This document shows, piece after piece, positions 1 to 9,448 of a DNA stretch of 64,000 nucleotides. Location: assembly GCF_014284255.1 (NCBI RefSeq), contig NZ_JACOFV010000017.1, positions 1 through 64,000 on the forward strand, given 5' to 3'. Position numbers and translations under genes: made by a program. Below the pieces are notes generated by a model. The model did no database searches and was not told the origin of the DNA. It was given only the letters and a program-made list of their open reading frames with translations. The number at the start of each line of letters is the position of its first letter. Position 1 is the first letter of the stretch. Origin of the DNA: Cognatundibacterium jejuense (GTDB lineage Bacteria; Pseudomonadota; Gammaproteobacteria; Burkholderiales; Burkholderiaceae_D).

Positions 1-315
1 ATAGTGCATTAATAACAACAAAGAGATAAGAAAAACTTTTTGACGGTATCTATGACGGTATCTTTGATTTTTAAAAATGAAAAGTCCTTTATTCATGCGG
101 GTTTCAAGACATTATTCGTCTTCCCCCTTCCGCCAAGATATAAAAAAGCCCCTGAACGAGCAATTGTTCAGGGGCTTTTTGTTTATTCCATGCATATGTC
201 GAATACTTTGAGCATATTACTGCTTTCGTCATTGTTCAAATTTTTGTGTTGACGAAATAATCGCCCGCTGAGCACCTCATTACTAGCGGAAATAGTTTTA
301 CAGCGTCTAAAACAG
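1..315. other. Left-edge intergenic region
   Basis: No convincing gene is seen here. It holds two copies of TGACGGTATCT (41-51 and 53-63, 12-bp period) and the strong terminator listed separately. The AUG-started frame across 40-252 has no RBS, runs straight through the terminator hairpin and has no family-like composition. Confidence 0.6.
142..180. terminator. Rho-independent terminator
   Basis: Perfect 10-bp stem GCCCCTGAAC/GTTCAGGGGC with an 8-nt loop, preceded by six A and followed by five T, so it can act in both directions. It probably ends a gene lying left of the window. Confidence 0.85.
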
Positions 316-1512
316 TTATACAGAATAAGTGGGATGCAGATGAGAAGCTATGCCGTCTTTAGCATCTAAACGCCCTGCCAACGTCGTTAAGACCAAAGCA
401 AATAGAACAACAATTGATCCTATCCATGGCGTGGCCATTAAACCCAGGTGTTCCACAATCAGACCTCCGCCCCATGCGCCGCCAGCGATGCCAATATTAA
501 AGGCGGCTATATTTAAACCGGAGGCAACGTCAACAGCCTGAGGTGCGTCAAGTTCTGCACGCTGGACGACATAGACTTGCAAGCCAGGTACATTTCCAAA
601 TGCAACAGCTCCCCAGAGCAATACCGTCAATAATGATAACCACATAGATGACGCTGTAAAAGTCAGGGAAAATAAGACGAGCGCCAGTAACGCAAATACA
701 ATTTGAAGTGCACGAATCGGCCCTTTTTTGTCAGCCAATTTTCCACCCCAAACGTTACCAAAAGCAACCGACACACCATAAATAAGCATGACTAAACTTA
801 CATTTTGAGCAGAGAACCCAGAAATGTTTTGCAAAATAGGTGCAAGGTAAGTGAACGCAACGAACGAGCCGCCATAACCCAGTGCAGTCATCGAATAAAT
901 AAGTAATAGACGTGGCTTTTTAAGCACTGCTAGTTGGGTCAATAAAGAAGCAGGTCGATGATGGCTAAGCGTCTCCGGCACCAAAATCCAACTACCTACA
1001 AAAGCAATCAGTCCTAAGAAAGAGACTGCAAGAAAAGTCGACTGCCAACCAAATGTCTGACCAATAAACGTACCAAGCGGAACGCCAGTGACCAGCGCTA
1101 CAGTCAGTCCAGTAAACATGATAGCGATCGCGCTCGCCGCTTTCTCTTTGGGTACCAGACTAGTAGCAATAGTTGAACCGATCGAAAAGAAAACACCATG
1201 TGCCAACCCAGTCAAGACTCTCGCAACAACAAGCGTTTCATAGCCGGGTGCATGCCATGCAATTAAATTTCCAATCGTAAACAATGCCATTAACGCTAAT
1301 AAAAGAAGCTTGCGGTGTACGCGACCAGTCAGCGCCGTCAATACAGGCGCGCCAATAGCGACGCCTAATGCGTACAGACTCACTAACAAGCCAGCGGAGG
1401 GCACAGAAACGCGAAGGCTGTCGGCAATGGTAGGAATGAGACCGACAATAACAAATTCTGTGGTCCCGATAGCAAAGGCACTGAGGGTTAGCGCCCAGAG
1501 AGCTAAAGGCAT
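316..1512 (-). CDS. MFS transporter, DHA1/AraJ-like efflux
   Basis: A 398-residue, 12-helix-type major facilitator of the proton-driven drug/sugar efflux group (AraJ/YdhP-like, COG2814), acting in the inner membrane. The N-terminus has the family hallmark of a first helix with FAIGTTEFVIVGLIPTIA; the helix 2-3 loop has the GRVHRK-type motif and helix 5 carries the GVPLGTFIG antiporter motif. Length is normal. It is transcribed divergently from the LysR gene starting at 1614, with about 100 bp between them, so that regulator probably controls it. The substrate cannot be read from the sequence. Confidence 0.9.
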   Translation of the reverse strand: MPLALWALTLSAFAIGTTEFVIVGLIPTIADSLRVSVPSAGLLVSLYALGVAIGAPVLTALTGRVHRKLLLLALMALFTIGNLIAWHAPGYETLVVARVLTGLAHGVFFSIGSTIATSLVPKEKAASAIAIMFTGLTVALVTGVPLGTFIGQTFGWQSTFLAVSFLGLIAFVGSWILVPETLSHHRPASLLTQLAVLKKPRLLLIYSMTALGYGGSFVAFTYLAPILQNISGFSAQNVSLVMLIYGVSVAFGNVWGGKLADKKGPIRALQIVFALLALVLFSLTFTASSMWLSLLTVLLWGAVAFGNVPGLQVYVVQRAELDAPQAVDVASGLNIAAFNIGIAGGAWGGGLIVEHLGLMATPWIGSIVVLFALVLTTLAGRLDAKDGIASHLHPTYSV

Positions 1513-1613
1513 GATTTTTCTTTCAGGTTGTAGTTGAGGTGTCGCAGTTTGCGCGTTTTATTACCAAAGAAAAATTCGCCTGGTTACAATATACTTTTGA
1601 CTGGGAATCACAA

Positions 1614-2510
1614 ATGTTGAATATTGAATCGCTGATTGCGTTTGTTGCGGTGATAGATACTGGATCATTTTCGGCCGCCGCCGAGCGTTTGAGCCAAACA
1701 CCGTCCGGAATAAGTCGCGCTATCTCGCGTTTGGAAGCGCAACTGGGTACATCCTTACTGACCCGCACAACCCGACGCCTAGATATGACTGAAGAGGGGC
1801 ACTGGCTGCTGACGCGTGCCCGAAAAATTCTCTCAGAATTAGACGACCTAGAAGACTGCATGAATGAGCGATTATCGCAACCCTCAGGTCTGGTTCGGGT
1901 TAGTGCGGCAACACCGGTATTAGATCATTTAGTAGCGCCATTGATCACTGAGTTTATGGAAACATATCCTTTACTACGTTTGGAATTGATCAGCGGCGAA
2001 ACCGTGATTGACCTGATTGAAGAGAGAGTTGATTTAGCAATCAGAATTGGCGTACTCCCAGATTCGACGCTCAATGCCCGGCGATTAGGAACGAGCCGTT
2101 TACGTATTCTGGCATCGCCAGAATATCTTGAGCGCCACGGCATACCTGAAACCGTCAACGATCTCAACGCTCATCGCTTACTAGGATTTACCTCACCAGC
2201 CTCACTCAACATGTGGCCACTTACCCAAGACAATGGTGATCATCATGTGACACATCCACTTATTGCAGTTTCAAGCGGAGAAACACTTCGCCACATGGCT
2301 TTGCATGGTGCGGGCATTGTTTGTCTCGCGCATTTTTTAACAGCAGATGACATAAAAAAAGGGTTACTGGTTCCGATTCTGGAAAATATCACACTACCCT
2401 GGAGTCAACCCGTCTGGGCTGTGTTTTACAAACAAGAGAAACTTGCGCCGCGTATCAACGCACTAGTCAGCTTTTTAGGTGAACGACTAAAAAACTTCTT
2501 AGATCAATAA
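1614..2510 (+). CDS. LysR-family transcriptional regulator
   Basis: 298 residues. Residues 1-60 form the winged helix-turn-helix (GSFSAAAERLSQTPSGISRAIS), followed by the LysR substrate-binding domain. The family start at MLNIESL (1614) is preferred over an upstream ATG at 1539, which would add 25 residues overlapping the promoter region of the divergent MFS gene. It belongs to the subgroup with a DTGSFSAAAERL N-terminus and RITR/RTTRRL recognition region (AaeR/DmlR-like). The likely target is the divergent efflux gene. No T-N11-A operator could be singled out with confidence. Confidence 0.9.
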   Translation: MLNIESLIAFVAVIDTGSFSAAAERLSQTPSGISRAISRLEAQLGTSLLTRTTRRLDMTEEGHWLLTRARKILSELDDLEDCMNERLSQPSGLVRVSAATPVLDHLVAPLITEFMETYPLLRLELISGETVIDLIEERVDLAIRIGVLPDSTLNARRLGTSRLRILASPEYLERHGIPETVNDLNAHRLLGFTSPASLNMWPLTQDNGDHHVTHPLIAVSSGETLRHMALHGAGIVCLAHFLTADDIKKGLLVPILENITLPWSQPVWAVFYKQEKLAPRINALVSFLGERLKNFLDQ

Positions 2511-2587
2511 ATAAGGAAAATCTTTAGGCGAATAAAAGCAATCAATCGGATTAAACGAAGCCCCTGTTAGAATAGGATTTAGCTTGT

Positions 2588-3250
2588 TCATTTCGGATCC
2601 GCAATTTCATTCACAATTTTATTGGTCCAGGCATCAACAACTGGTTCCAGGGATTTCATATTTGCCTGCAATTTGGTATCGCCCGTGCGGCCTATGTTTT
2701 TTCCAGCGGAGTGATGCACTGCTTCGAATACGATCTGCCTGGTTTTGGCGTCACGCATGGACATTTCTAAAGTCACGACGATTTGCTGTTGTTTACCCAT
2801 TGCAGCGTCTTTGATCGGCTTTGTGAGTAGACGTAGCGGAATAAAATCAATCACGTCACGACCAGCGTCAATAGTCTTGGCTTCTGTTGCGGCGATTTGC
2901 ACTATCGTGTCAGCTTGCTCTGGCGTATCAACGAGCAGATTTTTGTCTTTCAATTTGTGACGCAAAACCTGATCGAGTTTTTCCATCATGGCATCCGCAG
3001 TGGACTTATCGATCAGGTCAAATTGTTTATCTTCGGGGTAACTTTTTATCTTTAAAAAATAGATCTTACCTACTTTACGTCCTAGCGCTTCTGGCGGGGT
3101 GTAATGAAAATAGTTGTCCGCGGAACGAGGATCAAGCACCAGCCTGGAATATTCACTGAGGAAACCATTTGATGTGACAGCCTGGCTATCTTGCGCATGT
3201 AGATTGCTAAGCAGGCCTAAACATAAAAGGAAAGTGAGGAATTTTTTCAT
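2588..3250 (-). CDS. DUF3313-like periplasmic protein
   Basis: 220 residues with a clear Sec signal peptide (MKKFLTFLLCLGLLSNLHAQ) and no lipobox cysteine at the cleavage site. The mature part begins GFLSEYSRLVLDP, the usual entry of DUF3313 proteins, followed by a Y-T-P-P-E segment, a mixed alpha/beta core and a C-terminal W-T-N-K-I segment. Function is unknown. It converges with the LysR gene and stands alone on its strand; nothing around it suggests a pathway. Confidence 0.7.
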   Translation of the reverse strand: MKKFLTFLLCLGLLSNLHAQDSQAVTSNGFLSEYSRLVLDPRSADNYFHYTPPEALGRKVGKIYFLKIKSYPEDKQFDLIDKSTADAMMEKLDQVLRHKLKDKNLLVDTPEQADTIVQIAATEAKTIDAGRDVIDFIPLRLLTKPIKDAAMGKQQQIVVTLEMSMRDAKTRQIVFEAVHHSAGKNIGRTGDTKLQANMKSLEPVVDAWTNKIVNEIADPK

Positions 3251-3532
3251 GATAGTTATTTGCTAGGTCTAAAAAGGGCTGCATGATTTTTTACCACACA
3301 GACATCATCACCTACATAAATCTCGTTATTCAAACATCATATCTCAAAAATGTAAATTCAGATCTTTCATGGTTAAATTAACATCTATCGCCGCGTCTCC
3401 GGTGCATTTTTTCGTCCGTTGATATAATAAAAAAGTGCGATACATCAAGATAGTTTGATCAGAGTGCTTGCAAGTATAAATTCGTAGTAGAGCGAGCAAA
3501 TGATCACACATTGATTGGCAAGGAACCTCTTC

Positions 3533-3685
3533 ATGCGGATGCGAAAAAAAGCCGATTTACCAACTAAGCTTTGCCCATATTGCATGCGTCCTTTTGCTTG
3601 GCGTAAAAAATGGGAAAAAGTTTGGAATGAAGTGAAATACTGCTCGGAGCGTTGCCGTAGCGCCAGCAAAGGTAAGACATGCTGA
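3533..3685 (+). CDS. DUF2256 zinc-finger-like mini-protein
   Basis: 50 residues. The sequence has LCPYCMRPFAWRKKWEKVW followed by KYCSERCR, i.e. CxxC and CxxxC pairs that could bind one zinc, with an RKKWEKVW core. This matches DUF2256, a small family characteristically found beside cryptochrome/photolyase genes; its role is unknown. AAGGA lies 8 nt upstream of the ATG. The stop overlaps the start of the CRY-DASH gene (ATGCTGA, 3679-3685), implying translational coupling. An alternative ATG exists two codons downstream. Confidence 0.85.
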   Translation: MRMRKKADLPTKLCPYCMRPFAWRKKWEKVWNEVKYCSERCRSASKGKTC

Positions 3686-5088
3686 AATCAACAATAGTAA
3701 ATACCTCATCGCAAACGCAACCTAGCCAATCGAGCCCTAAAAAAATTGTTATCTATTGGTTTCGTAATGACTTACGTATTGAGGACAATACCGCCCTGGT
3801 AAAAGCATGTCAAGTCGCAGAAAAAATCGTATTTGTGTATTGCCACGTCAGTGCGATTGATGTTTTCGATTCGCTACAACGATGTAGACTCCCAAAAAGT
3901 AACGGACATCGTCAGCAGTTTATCGCCGACGCGCTAACCGAAGTGAGAATGCAATTAGAGGCAAGCGGTAACACCTTGCTCGAACTTCATGGCAGTGCCG
4001 CAGCATGTTTGCCGCAATTGGCGAGTGAGATCAATGCTAAAGCGGTTTATTGTGAAGAAATAGCTGCGCCCTACGAGCAAGACGAGGTACATGCATTGCG
4101 TTCTGCAGGTTTGCATGTGCATACCGTATGGCAATCAAGCTTACTTGACCCTGCAGATTTGCCGTTCACGGCAGATGCCCTGCCTCAGGTTTTCACCCAA
4201 TTCCGCCAGGTGATTGAAGCAGAAAATGTGAGACCACGATCACCTGCACCAAAGCCAGCGGTAATTCCGGCATTGCCTGATAATTTCAACACTGTTGCTG
4301 CCCGCTGGATTCAATTGGAAACTAAACGTCCGAAACAGGGAGCGTTAATGGTGTCAGTCGCGTCGATGCCAACACCGTTAAGCCATGATCCACGTTCTTC
4401 GTTTCCGCATTATTTACCGGCGTTTTCCGGTGGCGCGAGTGCTGCCCGCAACCATTTACAGAATTATTTGACGAAAAAACTTCCGCACACTTATAAGCTC
4501 ACCCGCAATCAATTGTCAGGGCATGATTATTCAACGAAGTTTGCGCCGTGGTTGGCATCGGGTGCCCTTTCCGCACGCCAGATTTACCAAGAGTTAAAAG
4601 AGTTTGAAACGAATTACGGTGCCAATGAAGGCAGCTACTGGATTTGGTTCGAACTACTCTGGCGCGATTATTTTCGCTTTTTACATCTTCAATATGGGCG
4701 CAAGCTCTATGCGGCAAGTGGCTTGACTCAAGCACCAACGCCGACACATCACGAAGATAGATTTGAACAATGGTGTATGGCGAAAACGGCAGAGCCCTTG
4801 GTTAACGCTGGCATGAGAGAACTCTATAGCACAGGATTTTTATCCAACCGCTTGCGGCAGATTGTCGCCAGTTATCTGATCTACGATCTGGAATGCGATT
4901 GGCGTGCGGGTGCAGCTTGGTTTGAGGCATCATTGATTGATTACGATGTCTATAGTAATCAGGGGAATTGGCTCTATATCGCAGGATGCGGAACCGATCC
5001 ACGCCATGGCCGACGATTCAATATTCAAAAACAAATGCATGACCATGATCGTGATGGATCGTATCAAGGTTTATGGAATACATTTTAA
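3679..5088 (+). CDS. Cryptochrome DASH-type photolyase
   Basis: 469 residues. The N-terminal alpha/beta antenna-binding domain starts at about residue 22 (IVIYWFRNDLRIEDNTAL) and the C-terminal helical FAD domain covers about 250-469. CRY-DASH features are the YKLTRNQLSGHDYSTKFAPWL region, EGSYWIWFELLWRDYFRF, and GNWLYIAGCGTDPRHGRRFN near the end. Known members bind MTHF and FAD and repair cyclobutane dimers in single-stranded or looped DNA, or act as blue-light sensors. It overlaps the DUF2256 gene upstream and is followed after 14 nt by a second photolyase. Confidence 0.93.
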   Translation: MLKSTIVNTSSQTQPSQSSPKKIVIYWFRNDLRIEDNTALVKACQVAEKIVFVYCHVSAIDVFDSLQRCRLPKSNGHRQQFIADALTEVRMQLEASGNTLLELHGSAAACLPQLASEINAKAVYCEEIAAPYEQDEVHALRSAGLHVHTVWQSSLLDPADLPFTADALPQVFTQFRQVIEAENVRPRSPAPKPAVIPALPDNFNTVAARWIQLETKRPKQGALMVSVASMPTPLSHDPRSSFPHYLPAFSGGASAARNHLQNYLTKKLPHTYKLTRNQLSGHDYSTKFAPWLASGALSARQIYQELKEFETNYGANEGSYWIWFELLWRDYFRFLHLQYGRKLYAASGLTQAPTPTHHEDRFEQWCMAKTAEPLVNAGMRELYSTGFLSNRLRQIVASYLIYDLECDWRAGAAWFEASLIDYDVYSNQGNWLYIAGCGTDPRHGRRFNIQKQMHDHDRDGSYQGLWNTF

Positions 5089-5102
5089 AAAAGATAAACA
5101 CC

Positions 5103-6629
5103 ATGACGACAATCAGGCTGCTACTTGGCGATCAACTAAATATTCAACATTCCTGGTTCAGGAACGTGGATAAAACCAAGATCTACATTCTGATGGAAGT
5201 CAGGCAAGAAACGGACTACGTACTCCACCACGCACAAAAAATTCTGGCGATTTTTGCAGCGATGCGAGATATGGCACGTCAGTTAAAGGAACTGGGTCAT
5301 CAGGTTCATTACCTCAAGATTGACGCCCCTGAGAATTTACATGCTATTCCTGCCAATATCGATGTATTGATCACGCAATATAAAGCCGATGCGGTTGAAT
5401 ATCAGGCACCAGATGAGTGGCGTCTGGATCAACAACTCTACCAACATGGGCGTACATCGACTATCCCCTGGCGCATGGTAGATAGCGAGCATTTTTACAC
5501 GCATCGTGGACAGGCAGCCGAAATCTTCAAGGGACGCAAGCAATGGTTGATGGAATATTTTTACCGCCAGATGCGCGTGCAACATCAGATATTAATGGAT
5601 GACAAAAAACCGGTTGGGGATCAATGGAATTTTGATCACGACAATCGCAAAGCCTGGAAGGGAATTCCCGTTGAGCCTGCCGATATAAGATCCAGACACG
5701 ATCATTCAGCGCTATGGCAAAGCATCGTCAATGCCGGTGTCGCGAGTTTTGGACAAGCACACGCAGACGCCTTTGCGTGGGCATTAAACCGCCAAGAGGC
5801 TTTACAACAACTTGAAGGCTTTGTTGCGCATGCGCTACCGCACTTCGGGGATTTTCAGGATGCCATGCATACCAAAGCGTGGCGCTTATTTCACTCTCTT
5901 CTCTCGTTTGCGCTCAACGTGAAAATGCTGACACCACATGAGGTGGTAAAACGGGTAGAAGATGCTTATCGGGCAGGTCAGGTTCCACTGGCCGCCGCTG
6001 AGGGATATATCCGTCAAATTTTAGGCTGGCGTGAATATATACGTGGTGTGTATTGGGCTAATATGCCTGAGTATGCAGAAAAGAATTTCTTTCAACATCA
6101 ACGCGAACTACCTCAATGGTTCTGGACCGGCAAAACCAAAATGAATTGTCTGTCCCATGCAATTACGCAATCATTGGAGCAAGCGCATGCACATCATATT
6201 CAGCGATTGATGGTGATAGGGAATTTTTCTTTGCTTGCAGGCTTAGATCCCGTGGCGGTACATCAATGGTATCTGGGAGTATATATCGATGCATTTGAGT
6301 GGGTAGAATTGCCAAACACCATAGGCATGAGTCAATTTGCCGACGGCGGCCTGCTGGCGACCAAGCCGTATGTGTCAAGCGCAGCATATATCGATAAAAT
6401 GAGCGACTATTGCAAAGGCTGCTACTACGATAAAAAATCCCGTATTGGCGACAATGCTTGCCCATTTAACGCGTTGTATTGGGATTTTTTTGAACGTAAT
6501 AAGGCGGCACTCTCAAAGAATCCACGGATCGGCATGGCATACAGGCAGCTAGAAAAAATGGACGTAAAGGCGATTAGTGATTTTAAAATGCAAGCGCAAA
6601 AAATGCTGGATAATTTGGATATGCTGTAA
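5103..6629 (+). CDS. Iron-sulfur bacterial cryptochrome/(6-4) photolyase
   Basis: 508 residues from ATG 5103, giving the family N-terminus MTTIRLLLGDQLN; an earlier in-frame ATG at 5073 overlaps the CRY-DASH gene and adds ten atypical residues. Four cysteines, C349, C437, C440 and C453, match within one position the [4Fe-4S] ligands known in Agrobacterium PhrB (350, 438, 441, 454). Family knowledge: FeS-BCP proteins carry FAD and a lumazine antenna and repair (6-4) photoproducts, or work as photosensors. Together with the CRY-DASH gene it would cover both main UV lesions. Confidence 0.92.
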   Translation: MTTIRLLLGDQLNIQHSWFRNVDKTKIYILMEVRQETDYVLHHAQKILAIFAAMRDMARQLKELGHQVHYLKIDAPENLHAIPANIDVLITQYKADAVEYQAPDEWRLDQQLYQHGRTSTIPWRMVDSEHFYTHRGQAAEIFKGRKQWLMEYFYRQMRVQHQILMDDKKPVGDQWNFDHDNRKAWKGIPVEPADIRSRHDHSALWQSIVNAGVASFGQAHADAFAWALNRQEALQQLEGFVAHALPHFGDFQDAMHTKAWRLFHSLLSFALNVKMLTPHEVVKRVEDAYRAGQVPLAAAEGYIRQILGWREYIRGVYWANMPEYAEKNFFQHQRELPQWFWTGKTKMNCLSHAITQSLEQAHAHHIQRLMVIGNFSLLAGLDPVAVHQWYLGVYIDAFEWVELPNTIGMSQFADGGLLATKPYVSSAAYIDKMSDYCKGCYYDKKSRIGDNACPFNALYWDFFERNKAALSKNPRIGMAYRQLEKMDVKAISDFKMQAQKMLDNLDML

Positions 6630-6674
6630 TCGTCCGTGACATATCGTTTAACGTTATTTGAGATGTGAGAAACA

Positions 6675-7949
6675 ATGAAAATAGGCATGCAAACCTGGGG
6701 TAGTCATGGCGACATACGCCCATTCCTGGCGCTCGCCGAAGGCTTGCAAGCAAGCGGTCATGATGTGACTCTGCTCATCACTTGTTTTGATAGCGCAGCT
6801 TATACGAACGCTACATCAGCTAATGGAGTGAAGATCAAACTCATCGCATCACCGGTCGTGAGTCTTGAAGAAGCCGAAAAAATCTCGAAAATCGCCTATA
6901 ACATCCGCGATCCGATGAAACAAATCGCAACCATTTTGCAAAGAGGATTTGCACCAGTTGAAGATCAGATGTTTATTGCAGCCCAACAACTGAGTAAAGA
7001 CAACGATTTACTGATCGGTCATTACTTCATGCATCCGTTGCAAATCGCTGCGGAAAAAGAACGTAAGCCCTATGTCAGTATCGTACTTGCCAATATCGTT
7101 GTCCCCAGCGACTACACCGATCCACTGGGCTTTAATGCACTTGGAAAATGGGGGCATCGTCTGATTTGGTGGATCACAAAATTTAGTATCAACCGCGTCA
7201 TCCGGCATTATCCAAATCGTTTGCGTAAACAATTGGGTATGCCATTAACTCAAGATCTGATGACACAAGTATGGATGTCGCCGTCACTGACCTTGCAGGC
7301 TGTCAGCCCACAATTTTGTCCGCGCCAGCCGGACTGGCCTTCATCAGTTGAAGTTTGCGGTTTTCTTGATACCCCCAATCTGAGCATGGAAGGGACGCTG
7401 CCAGGTGCTTTAAGTAACTTCCTTTGCGCTGGAGATGCGCCTGTGTACATGACATTTGGTAGCTGGATGCCACAAGATTTTGTGAATCAAACCGCTACAT
7501 TGCACCTCTTGACCCAAGCCGCAAAACTGGCTGGTTGCCGCGCCATTATCCAGAGTCCGTCGTGGCAGGAGTGCGGGTTCAACTCGAACGAGCAGGTGTT
7601 ATTTGTTTCTGCCGCACCACATCATTTGATTTTCCCGCACTGCCGTGCAATTGTGCATCACGGCGGTGCCGGAACAACGCAATCGGCCACTCTGGCAGGA
7701 AAACCATCCATCGTCGTTGCGCACCTCAGTGAACAAGAGCATTGGGGACGTGAATTACATCGTTTAGGGATTGCCGGCAAACTCAGCAAACGTCGCAGCC
7801 TGAGCGTGAAACAACTAGCAGATCAAATCAGATACATTCTGAATAATCCTGGTTTAGCCCATACTGCGGAGAAAATTGCGACAGCCATGAAACAAGAAAA
7901 TGGCGTGGCTGAGGCAGTCAAGGTGATCGAGCAAAGGTTTATGGCATAA
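6675..7949 (+). CDS. GT1/MGT-family glycosyltransferase
   Basis: 424 residues, GT-B fold. The N-terminus MKIGMQTWGSHGDIRPFLALA is the acceptor-side start typical of sterol/antibiotic/carotenoid UDP-glycosyltransferases (COG1819). The donor-binding signature HHGGAGTTQSA followed by GKPSIVV and EQEHWG lies at about residues 334-360. It follows the photolyase gene by 45 nt on the same strand and may share its transcript. The acceptor is unknown; a pigment or membrane lipid is possible but no carotenoid gene is in the window. Confidence 0.88.
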   Translation: MKIGMQTWGSHGDIRPFLALAEGLQASGHDVTLLITCFDSAAYTNATSANGVKIKLIASPVVSLEEAEKISKIAYNIRDPMKQIATILQRGFAPVEDQMFIAAQQLSKDNDLLIGHYFMHPLQIAAEKERKPYVSIVLANIVVPSDYTDPLGFNALGKWGHRLIWWITKFSINRVIRHYPNRLRKQLGMPLTQDLMTQVWMSPSLTLQAVSPQFCPRQPDWPSSVEVCGFLDTPNLSMEGTLPGALSNFLCAGDAPVYMTFGSWMPQDFVNQTATLHLLTQAAKLAGCRAIIQSPSWQECGFNSNEQVLFVSAAPHHLIFPHCRAIVHHGGAGTTQSATLAGKPSIVVAHLSEQEHWGRELHRLGIAGKLSKRRSLSVKQLADQIRYILNNPGLAHTAEKIATAMKQENGVAEAVKVIEQRFMA

Positions 7950-8137
7950 AGCAATTTGTTTTAATGCAATACGATTCCCATGTGTTGCGCCTGAGCAGGT
8001 CAAAATAAGGCCATCCTGATCGGTGTCGACACGCCTGAGTATCGTTTCATTCGCAACTCTGATTCAAATTTTTTTATCTTCTTCCATCTCGAAGGCATAG
8101 AAGTACCACTGAATCCTCTACATCCAACGGGGTAGCG
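7950..8137. other. Intergenic region after the glycosyltransferase
   Basis: Part of a 363-bp gap (7950-8312). No terminator with a T-run and no RNA gene was recognised. Only the doubtful 40-codon frame at 8138 could be coding in the gap. Confidence 0.4.
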
Positions 8138-8260
8138 ATGCAAGCGATGTCTGGAGCTACCGCGGCCAGACCGCTTGAATATTCCGCTTTTCAAGCACTT
8201 CATCACGAGGTTTTTACCGCCTGTCGCATGCGAATTGATACCGATCGATCCAACGAATAA
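8138..8260 (+). CDS. Possible 40-residue protein (doubtful)
   Basis: The ATG at 8138 is preceded by ACGGGGTAGCG (a possible GGGG Shine-Dalgarno) and opens a 40-codon frame whose product has EYSAFQALHHEVFTACRMRI. No family is recognised. The frame ends 52 nt before the start of the membrane protein at 8313. It may be a leader ORF, or chance. Confidence 0.25.
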   Translation: MQAMSGATAARPLEYSAFQALHHEVFTACRMRIDTDRSNE

Positions 8261-8312
8261 GATGGTTTCATCAACAAAAACATTTAATTTGTTACCCAAG
8301 GGAGAGATCATC

Positions 8313-8690
8313 ATGAAAACAACAACACGTAATCTGCTTATTTTGCTGGTATTAGTAACAATTGCAGCGACATGCTCGATGTACTTCGTTTCACCTCATA
8401 CCATCATCATCAATGACGAAGAAGTTACTGGCGTTGTTGGCTTTGGTGCAGCATTTGTCGGGATTATCATCGCGGCCCTTGCATGTATATTTGCAGTGAT
8501 CGTTACTAGTGCGGTTTTAGCAGGTGTTTCTGCTTTGTTAATTTTCGTATTTGCAGCTCTTGCAATCGCTTTGGCACTGGCAGTCGCCCCTTTGTGCTTA
8601 CCTTTACTATTGCTAGTGGGTGTAGTGATGTTTTTCAATCGCCGCAAGCAAGCCAAAACTGTGAATACTGAAACGCTGGCTCAAAACTAA
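8313..8690 (+). CDS. Small multi-span membrane protein
   Basis: 125 residues from the ATG at 8313, which follows AAGGGAGAGA at a good distance; the frame is open further upstream but without an RBS. Three or four hydrophobic segments are seen (about residues 8-25, 40-70, 72-95, 96-112), very rich in Ala, Val and Leu. It ends with a basic, soluble FFNRRKQAKTVNTETLAQN tail, so the C-terminus is probably cytoplasmic. No family is recognised. It stands alone between the glycosyltransferase and the DUF4272 gene. Confidence 0.7.
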   Translation: MKTTTRNLLILLVLVTIAATCSMYFVSPHTIIINDEEVTGVVGFGAAFVGIIIAALACIFAVIVTSAVLAGVSALLIFVFAALAIALALAVAPLCLPLLLLVGVVMFFNRRKQAKTVNTETLAQN

Positions 8691-8777
8691 TCAAATCATT
8701 CATCCCGGAAGAAAAACTTGCCACAGCGTCGCGCTCAGCACTGGTACAATCTGTGACCTTTTTTCTTCCGGTTGATT

Positions 8778-9431
8778 ATGAAATCTCCAGAACTGCGCAA
8801 AGAATTATCAGAACTGGTGCTGCATAAACGTGGTATCCGCATTAACCTCCAGTTGCCCCTGATCGAAAGTGAAGACGAAATAAGCCTGCGTAGTGCTGAT
8901 GCCTTGGCGCAACGCCTAACCGCACTCAGTCTGATCCGGCAATTTTCTCTGTCCGAGCCGACACAACAAGCAATATTGCGTAACGATATTCAAGCAAAGC
9001 AACTGCATGATTGTTTCAGTGCCAACGAGCAGCAATATATATTTGATCCAGCGGGTAACCAAAACTTGCTCAGTATAAATGGCGAAGCATTACGTTTTTT
9101 ACTGTGGGCAAGTGGTTTGCAAAAAAATATAGGTATGCCAGACGGTCAATCGCCAGGAGCAGAGTTTGAGATTCTTTTAGCGAGCTTACCAGATGCGCCA
9201 AATGAACTAGCAAATCGCGTCAAACCACGCAGTAAATCCGAAATTTTGGATTGGGCGGATTTATTGTATCGCTTGCACTGGGCGGTGCGACATGCACACA
9301 TCACCGCTAAACCTACGCCAGGCAGGCTGCACGTTGATGCTGTACATGAGTGGCACAAAGCGGCAAATTGGCTGATCCAATATGATGATGAAAACGATTG
9401 GGATAAAATCAGTACTGAAACTGCGGGATAG
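8778..9431 (+). CDS. DUF4272 protein
   Basis: 217 residues from ATG 8778; an in-frame TTG two codons earlier is less likely. Diagnostic segments of DUF4272 are LTALSLIRQFSLSE near residue 50, EALRFLLWASGL near 108, RSKSEILDWADLLYRLHWAVR at about 150-172, and NWLIQYDDENDWDKISTET at the C-terminus. The function of the family is unknown. The gene is monocistronic and ends at a strong terminator. Confidence 0.8.
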   Translation: MKSPELRKELSELVLHKRGIRINLQLPLIESEDEISLRSADALAQRLTALSLIRQFSLSEPTQQAILRNDIQAKQLHDCFSANEQQYIFDPAGNQNLLSINGEALRFLLWASGLQKNIGMPDGQSPGAEFEILLASLPDAPNELANRVKPRSKSEILDWADLLYRLHWAVRHAHITAKPTPGRLHVDAVHEWHKAANWLIQYDDENDWDKISTETAG

Positions 9432-9448
9432 TCATTGGACTGAACAAA

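Noticed and set aside
40-252. A 70-residue frame at the left edge
   Set aside because: Runs through a strong terminator hairpin and has no RBS.
8000-8314. A 104-residue minus-strand frame
   Set aside because: Its start lies inside the RBS region of the opposite-strand membrane protein gene; no RBS and no family-like sequence.
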